Counted from the first letter of the stretch, positions 29,288-38,924 are shown. The stretch is 64,000 nt of DNA from Acinetobacter ursingii DSM 16037 = CIP 107286 (GCF_000368825.1 NZ_KB849716.1:266461-330460); one strand, 5' to 3'. Translations and numbers: made by a program. The notes: generated by a model not told the origin, from the letters alone.

Positions 29288-29701
29288 ATGGCCTACGATG
29301 AGCAGAATATTTTTGCCCGAATCATTCGCGGTGAACTTCCAGCAATCAAGTTATATGAAGATGATCAGGTACTTGCATTTATGGACATTATGCCTCAGGC
29401 GGATGGTCATGCTTTGGTCATCCCTAAAACTCCTGCGGTGACTTTACTTGATTTGCCCCCTGAAGCAGCGGCTTATACCATTCAAGTCGTACAAAAAGTT
29501 GCTCAAGCCATTGAAAAAGCACTGGATGCTAAAGGTATTGTTTTAATGCAACTGTCTGGTGAAGCTGCGGGTCAAACCGTTCCACATGTGCATTTTCATC
29601 TGATTCCTAGCTCTATTCATCAATTGGGTCGTCATGCCGCACAAATGGGTGATCAGGAAAAAATTAAAACCCTTGCAGAAAAGATAAAAGCTGAACTTTG
29701 A
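29288..29701 (+). CDS. HIT-family nucleotide hydrolase
   Basis: This 137-residue histidine-triad protein has NIFARIIRGELPAIKLYEDD at the N terminus and the active-site triad in GQTVPHVHFHLIPS. It resembles HinT/YcfF-type purine nucleoside phosphoramidases or asymmetric Ap4A hydrolases. The start ATG 29288 has AAGGA seven bases upstream; the longer TTG frame is rejected. An intrinsic terminator follows. Confidence 0.92.
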   Translation: MAYDEQNIFARIIRGELPAIKLYEDDQVLAFMDIMPQADGHALVIPKTPAVTLLDLPPEAAAYTIQVVQKVAQAIEKALDAKGIVLMQLSGEAAGQTVPHVHFHLIPSSIHQLGRHAAQMGDQEKIKTLAEKIKAEL

Positions 29702-29724
29702 GTAAAATTAAGGTTTATAAAAAT

Positions 29725-29746
29725 GGAGCTTAGGCTCCTTTTTTTA
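29725..29746 (+). terminator. intrinsic terminator
   Basis: GGAGC-TTAG-GCTCC followed by seven T, just after the HIT gene. Confidence 0.9.
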
Positions 29747-29793
29747 TATAAAAACAATAAAATCAAATATTAAAATAAATTTCAATCCATCAC

Positions 29794-29849
29794 CTGTCAT
29801 CAAACTGTCACGTATTTTTCACCCATTTGTAACAAAGTTTAAAGATACT
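29794..29849 (+). promoter_or_regulatory. PhoB box and -10 of the porin gene
   Basis: Four 7-mers are spaced every 11 bases: CTGTCAT (29794), CTGTCAC (29805), TTTTCAC (29816) and TTGTAAC (29827). This is the architecture of a double PhoB box, and the first pair matches the enterobacterial consensus (CTGTCATAAAACTGTCAC-like) at nearly every position. A -10-like GATACT (29844-29849) follows 10 bases after the last 7-mer, where it should be in a PhoB-dependent promoter. This implies induction by phosphate starvation. Confidence 0.8.
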
Positions 29850-29955
29850 GCTTAGCAAGTTGGTGAGCTTCTGTAATTTTTTGTACATAAGCAAACTTTA
29901 AAAAAATAGTGAATTTGGGCATATGCCACTGAACTTGTGTTTTGGAGAAATCTCA

Positions 29956-31047
29956 ATGAAAAAATTGCTTATCGCTGCCGCAGTATCAACGCTTAGCATC
30001 ACCGCAGCGCAAGCAGCGCCAACTTTGTACGGTAAACTTAATGTTACCTTAGACCAAGTTGATAACAGTGATTTTGCAGGAAATGATGTCACTGCACTTA
30101 ATTCAAATGCTTCACGTATCGGGGTAAAAGGTGAAGAAAAATTAACAGACAAAGTATCTGTTGTATATTTGGCTGAATGGGCAATCTCTACAGATGGTTC
30201 AGGTTCAGATACTGACTTAAGTATGCGTAACCGCTTTTTAGGTTTAAAATTCAATAAAATCGGGACTTTAAAAGCTGGTCGTTACGATACTTATTTTAAA
30301 ACAAATGCGGGTAACAATCAGGATATCTTCAACGATCACACGATCTTAGATATGACTTCTGTTCTTCATGGTGAAGAGCGTTCAAATAACGCGATTGGCT
30401 TTGAAACAGATAAAGAGCTGATTATTCCAGGCTTACAGTTCAATATCATGGCGCAACAAGGCGAAGATACCAAAACTGATAATACGAGCTTGGGTAAAGA
30501 AGGTAAGCGTGATGGCTTTGGAGATGGGATCTCAACTTCTTTAACTTATGAAAATAAAGATTATGGATTGGCTGCTGGTATTGCGGGTAATTTTGGATTA
30601 GCTGGTAAATATAATGCCTACAGTCTTTCTGGTATCTATTCAGACGCTGTTCGTGTAACAGGTTCTATTGATTTGGCAAAAGCAGGTGTCGATGGTTTAG
30701 TATTCGGTGCTTTATGGCAAAATGCTCAACCTACTGATGACACAGTATCGACCACAAGTGGTACAACTGTAACGTCGTATAAAGGTCTTGAAGAAGATGC
30801 ATGGGGTTTAACCGCTGCTTATGCAATTGCTTCTACACCTTGGAAAATCAAAGGTGAATATATTGAATCAAATACCTCTGTCGACAATCGCTCAGATCGT
30901 AAAATTTCTCAATATGGCTTAGGCGTAGATTATAACTTCAATAAACAAGCTCGTTTTTATGGCGTATTGGCGCAACAAAAACGTGACTGGTTATCTGATG
31001 ATGACAAGAAAACTGTTGTTGGCGTAGGTATGGAATATAACTTCTAA
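29956..31047 (+). CDS. outer membrane porin, probably phosphate-starvation induced
   Basis: This Gram-negative general porin of about 363 residues has a signal peptide MKKLLIAAAVSTLSITAAQA cleaved at residue 20, then APTLYGKLNVTLDQ, the porin motif of alternating beta strands (NRFLGLKFNKIGTLKAGRYDT), and a last strand ending in Phe (GVGMEYNF), the outer-membrane assembly signal. The start ATG 29956 has TTGGAGA upstream; an in-frame ATG at 29923 gives no signal peptide at the N terminus and is rejected. A PhoB box lies upstream, so it is probably a PhoE/OprP-like functional counterpart; its ion selectivity cannot be read here. Confidence 0.92.
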   Translation: MKKLLIAAAVSTLSITAAQAAPTLYGKLNVTLDQVDNSDFAGNDVTALNSNASRIGVKGEEKLTDKVSVVYLAEWAISTDGSGSDTDLSMRNRFLGLKFNKIGTLKAGRYDTYFKTNAGNNQDIFNDHTILDMTSVLHGEERSNNAIGFETDKELIIPGLQFNIMAQQGEDTKTDNTSLGKEGKRDGFGDGISTSLTYENKDYGLAAGIAGNFGLAGKYNAYSLSGIYSDAVRVTGSIDLAKAGVDGLVFGALWQNAQPTDDTVSTTSGTTVTSYKGLEEDAWGLTAAYAIASTPWKIKGEYIESNTSVDNRSDRKISQYGLGVDYNFNKQARFYGVLAQQKRDWLSDDDKKTVVGVGMEYNF

Positions 31048-31060
31048 TACTTCGCTACAA

Positions 31061-31104
31061 AAAAATAAAAGGGTACAGTCCATAGATTGTACCCTTTTAT
31101 TTTT
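31061..31104. terminator. bidirectional terminator
   Basis: AAAAATAAAAGGGTACA and its near-complement TGTACCCTTTTATTTTT form a long stem between convergent porin and tsaD. Confidence 0.9.
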
Positions 31105-31132
31105 AATTGATTTTTAAATGCTTTTTCTGTGC

Positions 31133-32149
31133 TTATACTGCATTCGGATTTTTAAGCTCAGTCATCGGCCATCTTGGTGTTGTGGTCACTTCAAGCCCAT
31201 CGTGTTGTCCAGCTTTTAAACGCTCATACCCTGCAAAAGCGATCATGGCGCCATTATCGGTACATAAAGCGGGTTCTGCATAATAGACTTGGGCTTTAAT
31301 CTTTTGCAAAGACGTTTCTAATTGTTCACGTAAGCGCAGATTGGCACTAACACCACCTGCAATCACCAATCGTTTTAATCCCGTTTGCTTTAAAGCTTTG
31401 ACGGATTTTTTAACCAGAGTATCCACGATCGCTTCTTGAAAGGATGCCGCAATATCTGCATCACGATTTTCTTCGCCCAATTTTTTTAGCTGAACTGAAA
31501 CTGCTGTTTTTAAACCGCTAAATGAAAAGTCCAATCCTTGATGTAACATGGGGCGCGGAAAATCAAAAGCTTGAGCATCTCCCTGTAAGGCTAATTTTGC
31601 AATATTTGGCCCACCGGGATAAGGTAACTCCATCATTTTTGCGACTTTATCAAATGCTTCACCTGCTGCATCATCAATAGATTCACCAAGTAGTTCGTAC
31701 TGACCAATGCCATAAGCCGCCATTAGCTGGGTATGACCACCAGATACAAGTAGTGCCACAAAAGGGAACGCTGGCGGCGTGGCAGATAACAATGGCGCAA
31801 GCATATGCCCTTCCATGTGATGCACACCTATCGCAGGTTTATTCAATGCCAACGCCAATGTTCGTCCAAACAATGCACCTGTCATCAGCGCACCCATTAA
31901 ACCTGGACCACGGGTATAGGCGACTGCATCAATGTCTTTTTTATCGATTTGACTTTGCGCAAGCAGTTCGTTCAATAATGGAATGAGTTTACGTACATGA
32001 TCACGTGAGGCTAGTTCTGGCACCACACCGCCATATTCCGCATGGAGTTTAATTTGACTGTAAAGCACCTGTCCACGCAATCCTTGCTCGCTATCATAAA
32101 TCGCCAAGCCAGTTTCGTCACAAGAGGTTTCCAAGCCTAAAACAATCAT
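31133..32149 (-). CDS. tsaD: tRNA N6-threonylcarbamoyladenosine transferase
   Basis: TsaD transfers the threonylcarbamoyl group to A37 of ANN-decoding tRNAs with TsaB and TsaE. Its 338 residues start [16 protein letters not shown], followed by the metal-binding [21 protein letters not shown] and [10 protein letters not shown]. It is divergent from rpsU, the classic tsaD-rpsU arrangement. Confidence 0.98.
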   Translation of the reverse strand: MIVLGLETSCDETGLAIYDSEQGLRGQVLYSQIKLHAEYGGVVPELASRDHVRKLIPLLNELLAQSQIDKKDIDAVAYTRGPGLMGALMTGALFGRTLALALNKPAIGVHHMEGHMLAPLLSATPPAFPFVALLVSGGHTQLMAAYGIGQYELLGESIDDAAGEAFDKVAKMMELPYPGGPNIAKLALQGDAQAFDFPRPMLHQGLDFSFSGLKTAVSVQLKKLGEENRDADIAASFQEAIVDTLVKKSVKALKQTGLKRLVIAGGVSANLRLREQLETSLQKIKAQVYYAEPALCTDNGAMIAFAGYERLKAGQHDGLEVTTTPRWPMTELKNPNAV

Positions 32150-32294
32150 TAAAATGCCTATATTTTTACGACTAAAATTCTGCCAACGCTATTATAGACT
32201 TGTGATATCAGTTGTAAATGAGTAAAATACTGACCTTCACTTGTCATCGGGGCAATCCTGCGCTCGATGTTATCCATAATCTAGAGGATTTTAC

Positions 32295-32510
32295 ATGCCA
32301 CAAGTTAAGTTGAAAGAAGGCGAACCAGTTGACGTAGCAATCCGTCGTTTCAAACGTTCATGCGAAAAAGCTGGTGTTTTAGCTGACGTTCGTAAGCGCG
32401 AGTTCTACGAAAAACCGACTCAAGAACGTAAGCGTAAAAAAGCTGCTGCTGTTAAGCGTTACCAAAAGAAATTGGCACGCGAATCTGTACGTACTACTCG
32501 CCTTTACTAA
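32295..32510 (+). CDS. rpsU: 30S ribosomal protein S21
   Basis: The 71-residue S21 ([20 protein letters not shown]) has a strongly basic C-terminal half and GAGGA before the start. It is followed by yqeY rather than dnaG, as in other Acinetobacter. Confidence 0.98.
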
Positions 32511-32541
32511 TTAATTTGTGATTGACTGTCTGGATAATTAA

Positions 32542-32988
32542 ATGACTACTTTGAAGAACCAAATAACTGAAGTTTTAAAAGCTACTATGCGTGCTAAAGA
32601 AATGAATAAGTTAACGGTGATTCGTGGTTTACAGGCAGCAATTAAGCAAATCGAAGTCGATGAGCGCGTAGAGCTTGACGATTCGCAAGTTCTTGCGGTC
32701 ATTGAAAAGCAAATTAAACAGCGTAAAGAATCGGTCAAAGCCTTTGAAGGCGCAGGCCGTGATGATTTAGCTAGTAAAGAACAAGCCGAAATTGAGGTGT
32801 TATCCCAATTTCTACCAGAAGCTATGACTGAGGAAGAGCTTGATTCTCTCATTGAGCAAACGATTGCTGCTCAAGGTGCTACTAGCATGAAAGATATGGG
32901 TAAGGTGATGAACTCTCTACGTCCGATCATAGCCGGACGTGCCGATCCTGCACAAGTATCTGCAAAAATTAAAGCAAAACTAGGCTAA
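32542..32988 (+). CDS. yqeY: GatB/YqeY domain protein
   Basis: This 148-residue helical protein is similar to the YqeY/GatB tail domain: LRAAI-type segment VIRGLQAAIKQIEVDER, KQRKESVKAFEGAGRDDLASKEQAE, LSQFLPEAMTEEEL and MGKVMNSLRPIIAGRADPAQVS. GatB tails bind tRNA in the amidotransferase; the stand-alone protein's role is not settled. It lies 31 bases after rpsU and is probably co-transcribed. Confidence 0.93.
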   Translation: MTTLKNQITEVLKATMRAKEMNKLTVIRGLQAAIKQIEVDERVELDDSQVLAVIEKQIKQRKESVKAFEGAGRDDLASKEQAEIEVLSQFLPEAMTEEELDSLIEQTIAAQGATSMKDMGKVMNSLRPIIAGRADPAQVSAKIKAKLG

Positions 32989-33100
32989 TTGATATTTAGC
33001 TTGATTTGCCACTTGTCTATTTCACATACAATTTTTAGAATGGATTGATGAGATTCATATTAAATGAGTCGACTATAAATTTCTTTCTGAATGTATTTAT

Positions 33101-33460
33101 TTACTGCAAATGACACTGAATATTATATTTCTTTAAAATTTGCATTTCTTTTGATGCCATCACCTGATTAATAAAATCCTGTTTTGTCATTTTCGCATAA
33201 GAAAGCGGTAAGTCCGATCGATATTGATCATTAACCTGATATAAATCTTGCACATATTGATTCACAATGCCACAAAATTGCGTTTGTTGTGTTGGAGTAA
33301 ACTGCGTCTGTTGTGGATTGAGTGAGCGTAAAAAATTACGCATATCCGTATTATAAGTATTCGAAATTTTTTCTACTGAGCGTATATAGCGTTCAGGCGG
33401 TGCCGCAAAAATTGACTGCCCCAAAATCACTAAACTTAACAATAATGTGAACTTTTTCAT
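33101..33460 (-). CDS. exported protein of unknown function
   Basis: This 119-residue protein has a clear signal peptide (MKKFTLLLSLVILGQSIFA) and a soluble, Gln-rich mature domain with two Cys residues that could form a disulfide. No family recognised. The start is ATG 33460; a TTG four codons upstream is in frame but unlikely. It converges on yqeY and lies 110 bases from the BepA-like gene. Confidence 0.7.
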   Translation of the reverse strand: MKKFTLLLSLVILGQSIFAAPPERYIRSVEKISNTYNTDMRNFLRSLNPQQTQFTPTQQTQFCGIVNQYVQDLYQVNDQYRSDLPLSYAKMTKQDFINQVMASKEMQILKKYNIQCHLQ

Positions 33461-33570
33461 AACTATAATCAATATGATGCTTCTGATGTTAGCTTAATAG
33501 CTAAAATATTTTTTGCAACGTAAATTTCATATAGAAAGATGCTTTTAGATCAACCAAAGTTGTATTTAAA

Positions 33571-35031
33571 TTAGATTTTCAATAACCGCTCTGACTGCAT
33601 TTGTTTTAAACGATCTTCAATCTTGGCGCTCATGGCATTATTGCCTTTTGCTAAACGTTGCGCATGTAACATCGACTTTATCGCATTTTCCTCATAACCA
33701 GACCAATATTCTACTTCAGCTCGATAACGCAAGACATTGACGGTTCTTAGCGGTGATTTGATATCTGAATTGGCAGCTTGTTGTAGTAATCGCCATCCTT
33801 CAATGTCTTTATTATTGGTATTGATAAATCGTTGTACTAGTGTCTGTGCTTCGGCACTTTTACCTTGTCGAATCAGAATTTCAGCGAGTTTATATGCTAA
33901 AGGACGATTTTCGGGCATGGTGCGCTGGATATTAATCATGGACTGATATGCATCCTCTAATTTATTTTGATTTAAATAAATATCAGCCTGTAAGATGCTA
34001 ATCAGTGTATTGCTCGGGAAAGTTGTCTTTACCCCATCGAGCATTGTTTGCGCTTTGGCATAATCACCCTGATTGTTATAAAAAGCACTCATTGCCAGTT
34101 GAGCAGGTTTGTTATTTTGATTCACTTGAATCTGCAATAATTGTTCTGTGACCTGATTGGTTTCAACCAAGGTATACCATTTTAAAATCTGAAAATCAGG
34201 ATCGTACAATTTGGACTTCACTTTAGGAAACTGATTGGCACGTAAACGTGATTCACTCATCCGCTCAGATGTCAGTGGATGCGTCATCCAAAAATCAGGC
34301 AGATAGCTTAATCGACTTGTAGAACGATTCATGGTTTCAAAAAAATCAGCCATACTTTGTGGATTATAGCCCGCGGCATACATATATTGCATACCTATAC
34401 GGTCTGCTTCGCGCTCCTGATTTCGACTATAGGTCAATTGATTGTCCATCAAAGCGGCTTGTGTACCTAACATGACCGCAGCACCAGCATCCGATTTGGT
34501 CTGTGCAGCAATTGCAGCACCCACTAAAATCCCTGCAAGGGCTAATAAGCCCTGCCCCTTAAATGCTTCTTGTGATCGACTATAATGTCGCTGACTGACA
34601 TGGGCAATTTCATGCGCCATTACCCCTGCAACTTCATCAATATTGTGCGCAGACGCAATTAAACCCGAATTTAAGGCAAATAGTCCACCCGGAACAGCAA
34701 ATGCATTAATTTGTGGATCATTGACTACTACCATTCCAATGGGTTGACCCAATTGCGTCTGACTGAGTATTTGAGCGAACACTCGAAAAAACTGATCCTC
34801 AAGCCAAGGATCATGCAAAATAGGCAACTGTCTTTGAACCTGACGGTAAACTTTTTCTCCAATCATTTTTTCTTTTTGTTGATCGATCAACCCGATACCG
34901 CTACCAATTTCAGGCACTTCTACCTGAGAAGTGGCAGATTGATAGAAATAATCGGAATGTGCGTGCGCAACTCCAGTCAGCATAGATAACGTCAAAACAG
35001 TTGCCACATGTTTCAAATCATGATCTCTCAT
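33571..35031 (-). CDS. BepA-like periplasmic M48 metalloprotease with TPR domain
   Basis: About 486 residues: signal peptide (HVATVLTLSMLTGVAHA), an M48 protease domain with the complete zinc motif VMAHEIAHVSQRHY and the downstream EREADRIGMQYMYAAGY ligand region, then C-terminal TPR repeats. This is the layout of E. coli BepA (YfgC), which degrades or chaperones misassembled outer membrane proteins such as LptD. The start is ATG 35031 (MRDHDLKH); the open frame extends 22 codons upstream but that part does not look coding. Confidence 0.9.
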   Translation of the reverse strand: MRDHDLKHVATVLTLSMLTGVAHAHSDYFYQSATSQVEVPEIGSGIGLIDQQKEKMIGEKVYRQVQRQLPILHDPWLEDQFFRVFAQILSQTQLGQPIGMVVVNDPQINAFAVPGGLFALNSGLIASAHNIDEVAGVMAHEIAHVSQRHYSRSQEAFKGQGLLALAGILVGAAIAAQTKSDAGAAVMLGTQAALMDNQLTYSRNQEREADRIGMQYMYAAGYNPQSMADFFETMNRSTSRLSYLPDFWMTHPLTSERMSESRLRANQFPKVKSKLYDPDFQILKWYTLVETNQVTEQLLQIQVNQNNKPAQLAMSAFYNNQGDYAKAQTMLDGVKTTFPSNTLISILQADIYLNQNKLEDAYQSMINIQRTMPENRPLAYKLAEILIRQGKSAEAQTLVQRFINTNNKDIEGWRLLQQAANSDIKSPLRTVNVLRYRAEVEYWSGYEENAIKSMLHAQRLAKGNNAMSAKIEDRLKQMQSERLLKI

Positions 35032-35126
35032 CAAAAATAAGGGATAACTGATCAAAATAATTTTATCAGCACCCCCAATATAACACTGGAAACTCAAAGG
35101 ATTTGCAATAAAGTGTTATAGTAAAT

Positions 35127-36086
35127 TTAGCCATTTACAAGATATTGTGGAGTTCGTCCCTCCAGTGCATCGACTAGATTCTTATGTGCCAGTTTAGCCA
35201 TTTTTAACCGTGTTTCGGCAGTCGCAGAGCCAATATGCGGCAATGTCACCACATTAGGTAAACTAAATAATGGTGATGACTGTAATGGTTCTTTTTGATG
35301 GACATCAAGACCTGCAGCAAAGATTTGTTGTTGCTGCAAGGCATGAACTAGAGCTTCTTCATCCACCACTGAACCACGTGCAATATTTACGAACACGGCA
35401 TGAGATTGCATTTTTTCAAACTGCGCCTTACCCATGAGTGCTTTGGATTCAGGATTTAAATCCACCGCAACCACAACAAAATCTGACTGACTTAAAAGTT
35501 CATCCAAACCACAATAACGTGCATTCAAAGGCTGTGCCAATGCAAGTTTTTCACGGCGATTGTGATAAAGAATATTCATATTAAAGCCATAAAAGCCGCG
35601 TCGTGCGACTGCTGCACCAATATTCCCTAGTCCAATAATACCGAGTGTTTTACCAAAAATATCCTGTCCAAATTGAGCAGGGCCGACGGTACGCTTCCAT
35701 TCACCTTGCTTAGTCCATTGATCTAGTTCAGGGACTTTACGCGCAGCACTGACCAACAAAGTAAAAGCTAGATCCGCAGTAGTTTCTGTCAATACATGGG
35801 GCGTATTGGCTAGCCAAATATTATTTTTTGTGAGGTAATCCACATCATAATTATCATAGCCCACACTCACGGTTGAGATAATTTTTAATTGTTGTGCAGG
35901 TGCCAGATTGGTTTCATTTAACAAACGTCCAGCGCCGATCATGGCATCAGCATCTACGACTTCTGTACGAATTTGCTCATTGATGTCACCTTGCTTGGGA
36001 TTTAATACCACCACATGATAATCGCGCTCAAGTTGATCCAGAACCGTTGCATCAATTTGACTAAAAACGACGACTTTCTGTTTCAT
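35127..36086 (-). CDS. ghrB: D-isomer 2-hydroxyacid dehydrogenase (GhrB-like)
   Basis: This 319-residue member of the D-2-hydroxyacid dehydrogenase family has the NAD motif TLGIIGLGNIGAAVARRGFYGF, VNIARGSVVDEEALVHAL with the catalytic Arg, Glu in DVHQKEPL and the active-site His in LPHIGSAT. It resembles glyoxylate/hydroxypyruvate reductase B and gluconate 2-dehydrogenase; the symbol is by similarity. It lies 95 bases upstream of the BepA-like gene. Confidence 0.85.
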   Translation of the reverse strand: MKQKVVVFSQIDATVLDQLERDYHVVVLNPKQGDINEQIRTEVVDADAMIGAGRLLNETNLAPAQQLKIISTVSVGYDNYDVDYLTKNNIWLANTPHVLTETTADLAFTLLVSAARKVPELDQWTKQGEWKRTVGPAQFGQDIFGKTLGIIGLGNIGAAVARRGFYGFNMNILYHNRREKLALAQPLNARYCGLDELLSQSDFVVVAVDLNPESKALMGKAQFEKMQSHAVFVNIARGSVVDEEALVHALQQQQIFAAGLDVHQKEPLQSSPLFSLPNVVTLPHIGSATAETRLKMAKLAHKNLVDALEGRTPQYLVNG

Positions 36087-36160
36087 TACATATCCTTATT
36101 CAATAAGCTAAATATCTAAAGTGAGAGATATACTAGATTTCTTTTAACTATTGAACCCGT

Positions 36161-36207
36161 TTTTCTTCTCCAATATGGAGAAATAAAAAGGATTTATGAA
36201 AGAAATC
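36161..36207 (+). repeat. intergenic stem-loop with TTATGAAAGAAATC box, member B
   Basis: TTTTCTTCTCC (36161-36171) faces GGAGAAATAAAA (36177-36188), followed by AGGATTTATGAAAGAAATC (to 36207). The 14-base box matches 29236-29249 exactly. It sits between two leftward genes. Confidence 0.55.
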
Positions 36208-36236
36208 CATGCTCTAACATATCAAGAAATGAAATT

Positions 36237-36905
36237 TTATTGGGTTAACATCAGTTGCCATAGACGGCGTTTGAGTAAAGGCTGATCAATCATTTCCTGT
36301 AAACTAGCAAGTTGCATGCTCTGAGCGTGAGAAATAAAGTCCAGTTGTCCCAAAATCAAAATACGTTTATCCAGCGCCAACGCATCTAAAAAGCCTTGAA
36401 TATAAGCGTGTACACCCCGCCCGTCACGAAAGTTTTCAAGCGGTAATGGCCATTTTAATTCATGGTAATAGCCCGATACTGAAGATTGAATATTCGTCCA
36501 GAGTTGTCTTTGCTGTTTGGATAATTGTGAACTTTCAACCACAATAATGACCTGATCAAGACAATATGCTTCTAATGTAAAAGCCTGTTGCATGACTACA
36601 ACAGTTTGATCTTTTGGCAAGATGCTCGTAGGAGTTTCCAGAGTCGACTGTTCAATTTCAACAACTGCTTTAGGTGGTTGTCTATCTTTTAACTGAACAA
36701 TCGGCTCAATGTGTTTTGTCAACTCTGGTTTTGTTTGAGATGCGTCTAGCACTTGCTGATTGACCACAGCAACAGCCACATGATCTTCGGGGGGAATTTG
36801 ATCGCGCCAAGAACAAACAGGCGGTTTTTTTTGACATAACATTGCTCGTGGAATCCAGACATCCACCCCCATTGCTGCCAAAATATTACGCTGCTGCCCT
36901 GTCAT
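36237..36905 (-). CDS. possible DNA polymerase III psi subunit (HolD-like)
   Basis: This 222-residue protein is not clearly assignable. Two features hint at HolD: the N-terminal RNILAAMGVDVWIPR, comparable with the chi-binding LxxLGIxxWxLRRP peptide of HolD, and the C-terminal MIDQPLLKRRLWQLM, comparable with the end of HolD. The middle (LDQVIIVVESSQLSKQQRQLWTNI ... LDKRILILGQ) could form the alpha/beta core. HolD evolves fast and Acinetobacter versions are poorly annotated, so this is inference. It lies 90 bases from the M48-like gene. Confidence 0.5.
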   Translation of the reverse strand: MTGQQRNILAAMGVDVWIPRAMLCQKKPPVCSWRDQIPPEDHVAVAVVNQQVLDASQTKPELTKHIEPIVQLKDRQPPKAVVEIEQSTLETPTSILPKDQTVVVMQQAFTLEAYCLDQVIIVVESSQLSKQQRQLWTNIQSSVSGYYHELKWPLPLENFRDGRGVHAYIQGFLDALALDKRILILGQLDFISHAQSMQLASLQEMIDQPLLKRRLWQLMLTQ

Positions 36906-36994
36906 ATTTACACTATTACCTCTATTTCCACGCTATTCTACTCTGCTTTATAGGCTTTTTCAGTGCTTTGATCGAAACAGAGATTAAGTGTCTT

Positions 36995-38917
36995 TTAAAT
37001 AATCATCAGGGTATTTTTCTTTTGCATTTGATCGACAATATCCCCAGTCTCAAATCCAAATCGCCAATATAACAACTCTAAAACATCCAGTTCGTCTTGG
37101 GTGATAATACGGTCACTCCACAAACACATTTCGGCAATTCCCAATATACTGAGTCGGTCACGTAGCAATAAACCCGCACAATCATTCAGAATTTCTGCCA
37201 GATCAATAGGTTCATCCGAGATTTCTTCATACCATACCATTTCTTCCAAAGTCAAAATATGGCTCAGAATACGATCACGCACTTCAAGCTGATTGGGACT
37301 ATTAATTTGCTGTACATGTAGCAATGCATCGATTAAACGAACGATTTGTGGTTTAACTTCTTCAATCGAGGTCGGCATATGGACTGGCATCAGATTTAGC
37401 TCAAATTTCACTTTCTCCAAAAGCAAAGCATCCAGTAAACCAACTTCACCGTCTTCTTGAATAATTAAAGCCAAACGAGTTAAAAACTGTCGTGCGATAC
37501 TGGCTGGAAGTGAGCCAATATTACGACAGGCTTCATGAAAAATCTGAACATGCACACGCCCATCCAAATAGAGCAAGGCATCCACAATGGCGCGGCTAAC
37601 TTGGGCATTTTGTGGAAGAAATTCACGATATTGCCGAATCATCAAGATTGCAACCATCACTTCACGCGATCCTGTCGCTGTCTGCAATGCTCTTTGGATT
37701 AACTCAGGACGCTTAATACTTTGGCGTATTTCAGCCTTAAGCGGCTTAATGGCATCATTTAAAGCAAAACTAATGGGTGATAAACGCAATAATGGTAATG
37801 GCTGTGGTGATATCCACGGGGTATGAACATTACCATCCATTTCTTCAAGTGAACGAAATAAACTAAATAGCGGACGATTTCTTAATTTTTTAAGATTCTC
37901 AAGTTGTAACTCCTGCAAAATCGTTGGATTAAGTTCATAAATACGATCTTCAATACTCGGGTGAATATTCAACCAGCTTTGTGGGCTTAATGAGTTTGCA
38001 AAACACATATGTGCAATAGATTCAGAAAATACACTATGAATTTGCGAGCCCGCATGATGAACATAGATTCGAAGTAAAGTTTGAGTATTGGCATTATTTT
38101 GAATAAGTTGCATGGTTTTATAGTCATTACGGAAAGTTCGACCACTTAAAGTTAAGTATTTGATCAAACGTGTAATCAGTACCCCCATACTGCCTAATAG
38201 CCAAATAATCCCACCGACTGCAATAAAAAATGTTTCAAATTTGCGATGTTTATTTTTTTGATAAGGCTTAAAACCTCGTTTTGCAATTCGACTACCTAGT
38301 TGGCTAAAAGTAATCAAACCACTATATAAGATTTTAAGTTTAGTATTTTCTACCGCTTCACCCGATAAAATCTGATTAAATTCATGGCTCAGCAAACCAT
38401 ATAATTCAACTTCATCCAGATTTTGCAATGCTCCCCACGTCATGATAATGACCACATTGCGCTGATCAAATCCTGCAGTTAAGGCATTGACTCCAACTTC
38501 ATCTGGCAAAACATATAATACTGGCGTTTCAATTTGAAACTTTTTTGCCAAACGTTGAGAAATTTTAAGGGCGACACTTTCTTCTGGCGTACTTTCCAAT
38601 AAATCTAAACGACGACCTTTTAATTGCTTTGCTAAAGAATGTCCGCCTTCTCGAAAAATATAGAGTTCGTAAATGGCGGAACTTACCACAATAAAAAACA
38701 ATAAAATAATCAAATAAGGACTGAGGCTATGCCAAAAAATAGACTGACTATAATCAAAATAGTGAACCAAAAGTCCAAGCGTGGTATTTAAGATGAACAT
38801 TGTCAGCAGCATCGCGACCACGCACATGCTTGCCGACCACATCATATTTTTATTTTCAACGAGATAATGACTGACTTCTTTCAATGTAAATATGTCCTGA
38901 TTACATTGTTGCCTCAT
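36995..38917 (-). CDS. M48-fold membrane protein with degenerate zinc site
   Basis: Two N-terminal membrane helices (VVAMLLTMFILNTTLGLLV and YLIILLFFIVVSSAIYELYIF) precede an M48/HtpX-like domain (TPVLYVLPDEVGVNALTAGFDQRNVVIIMTWG). Two more hydrophobic segments and a long C-terminal helical region follow. The HExxH motif reads LLSHEFNQILSGEA, so the second His is Gln, and the usual REFLAD segment with the third ligand reads RTFRND. The family's HPSIEDRI block is kept. It is therefore probably a catalytically dead relative. The start is uncertain: the frame opens at 38956 inside the purF terminator, and ATG 38917 (MRQQCNQD) is the more plausible start. Confidence 0.75.
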   Translation of the reverse strand: MRQQCNQDIFTLKEVSHYLVENKNMMWSASMCVVAMLLTMFILNTTLGLLVHYFDYSQSIFWHSLSPYLIILLFFIVVSSAIYELYIFREGGHSLAKQLKGRRLDLLESTPEESVALKISQRLAKKFQIETPVLYVLPDEVGVNALTAGFDQRNVVIIMTWGALQNLDEVELYGLLSHEFNQILSGEAVENTKLKILYSGLITFSQLGSRIAKRGFKPYQKNKHRKFETFFIAVGGIIWLLGSMGVLITRLIKYLTLSGRTFRNDYKTMQLIQNNANTQTLLRIYVHHAGSQIHSVFSESIAHMCFANSLSPQSWLNIHPSIEDRIYELNPTILQELQLENLKKLRNRPLFSLFRSLEEMDGNVHTPWISPQPLPLLRLSPISFALNDAIKPLKAEIRQSIKRPELIQRALQTATGSREVMVAILMIRQYREFLPQNAQVSRAIVDALLYLDGRVHVQIFHEACRNIGSLPASIARQFLTRLALIIQEDGEVGLLDALLLEKVKFELNLMPVHMPTSIEEVKPQIVRLIDALLHVQQINSPNQLEVRDRILSHILTLEEMVWYEEISDEPIDLAEILNDCAGLLLRDRLSILGIAEMCLWSDRIITQDELDVLELLYWRFGFETGDIVDQMQKKNTLMII

Positions 38918-38924
38918 CATAAAT

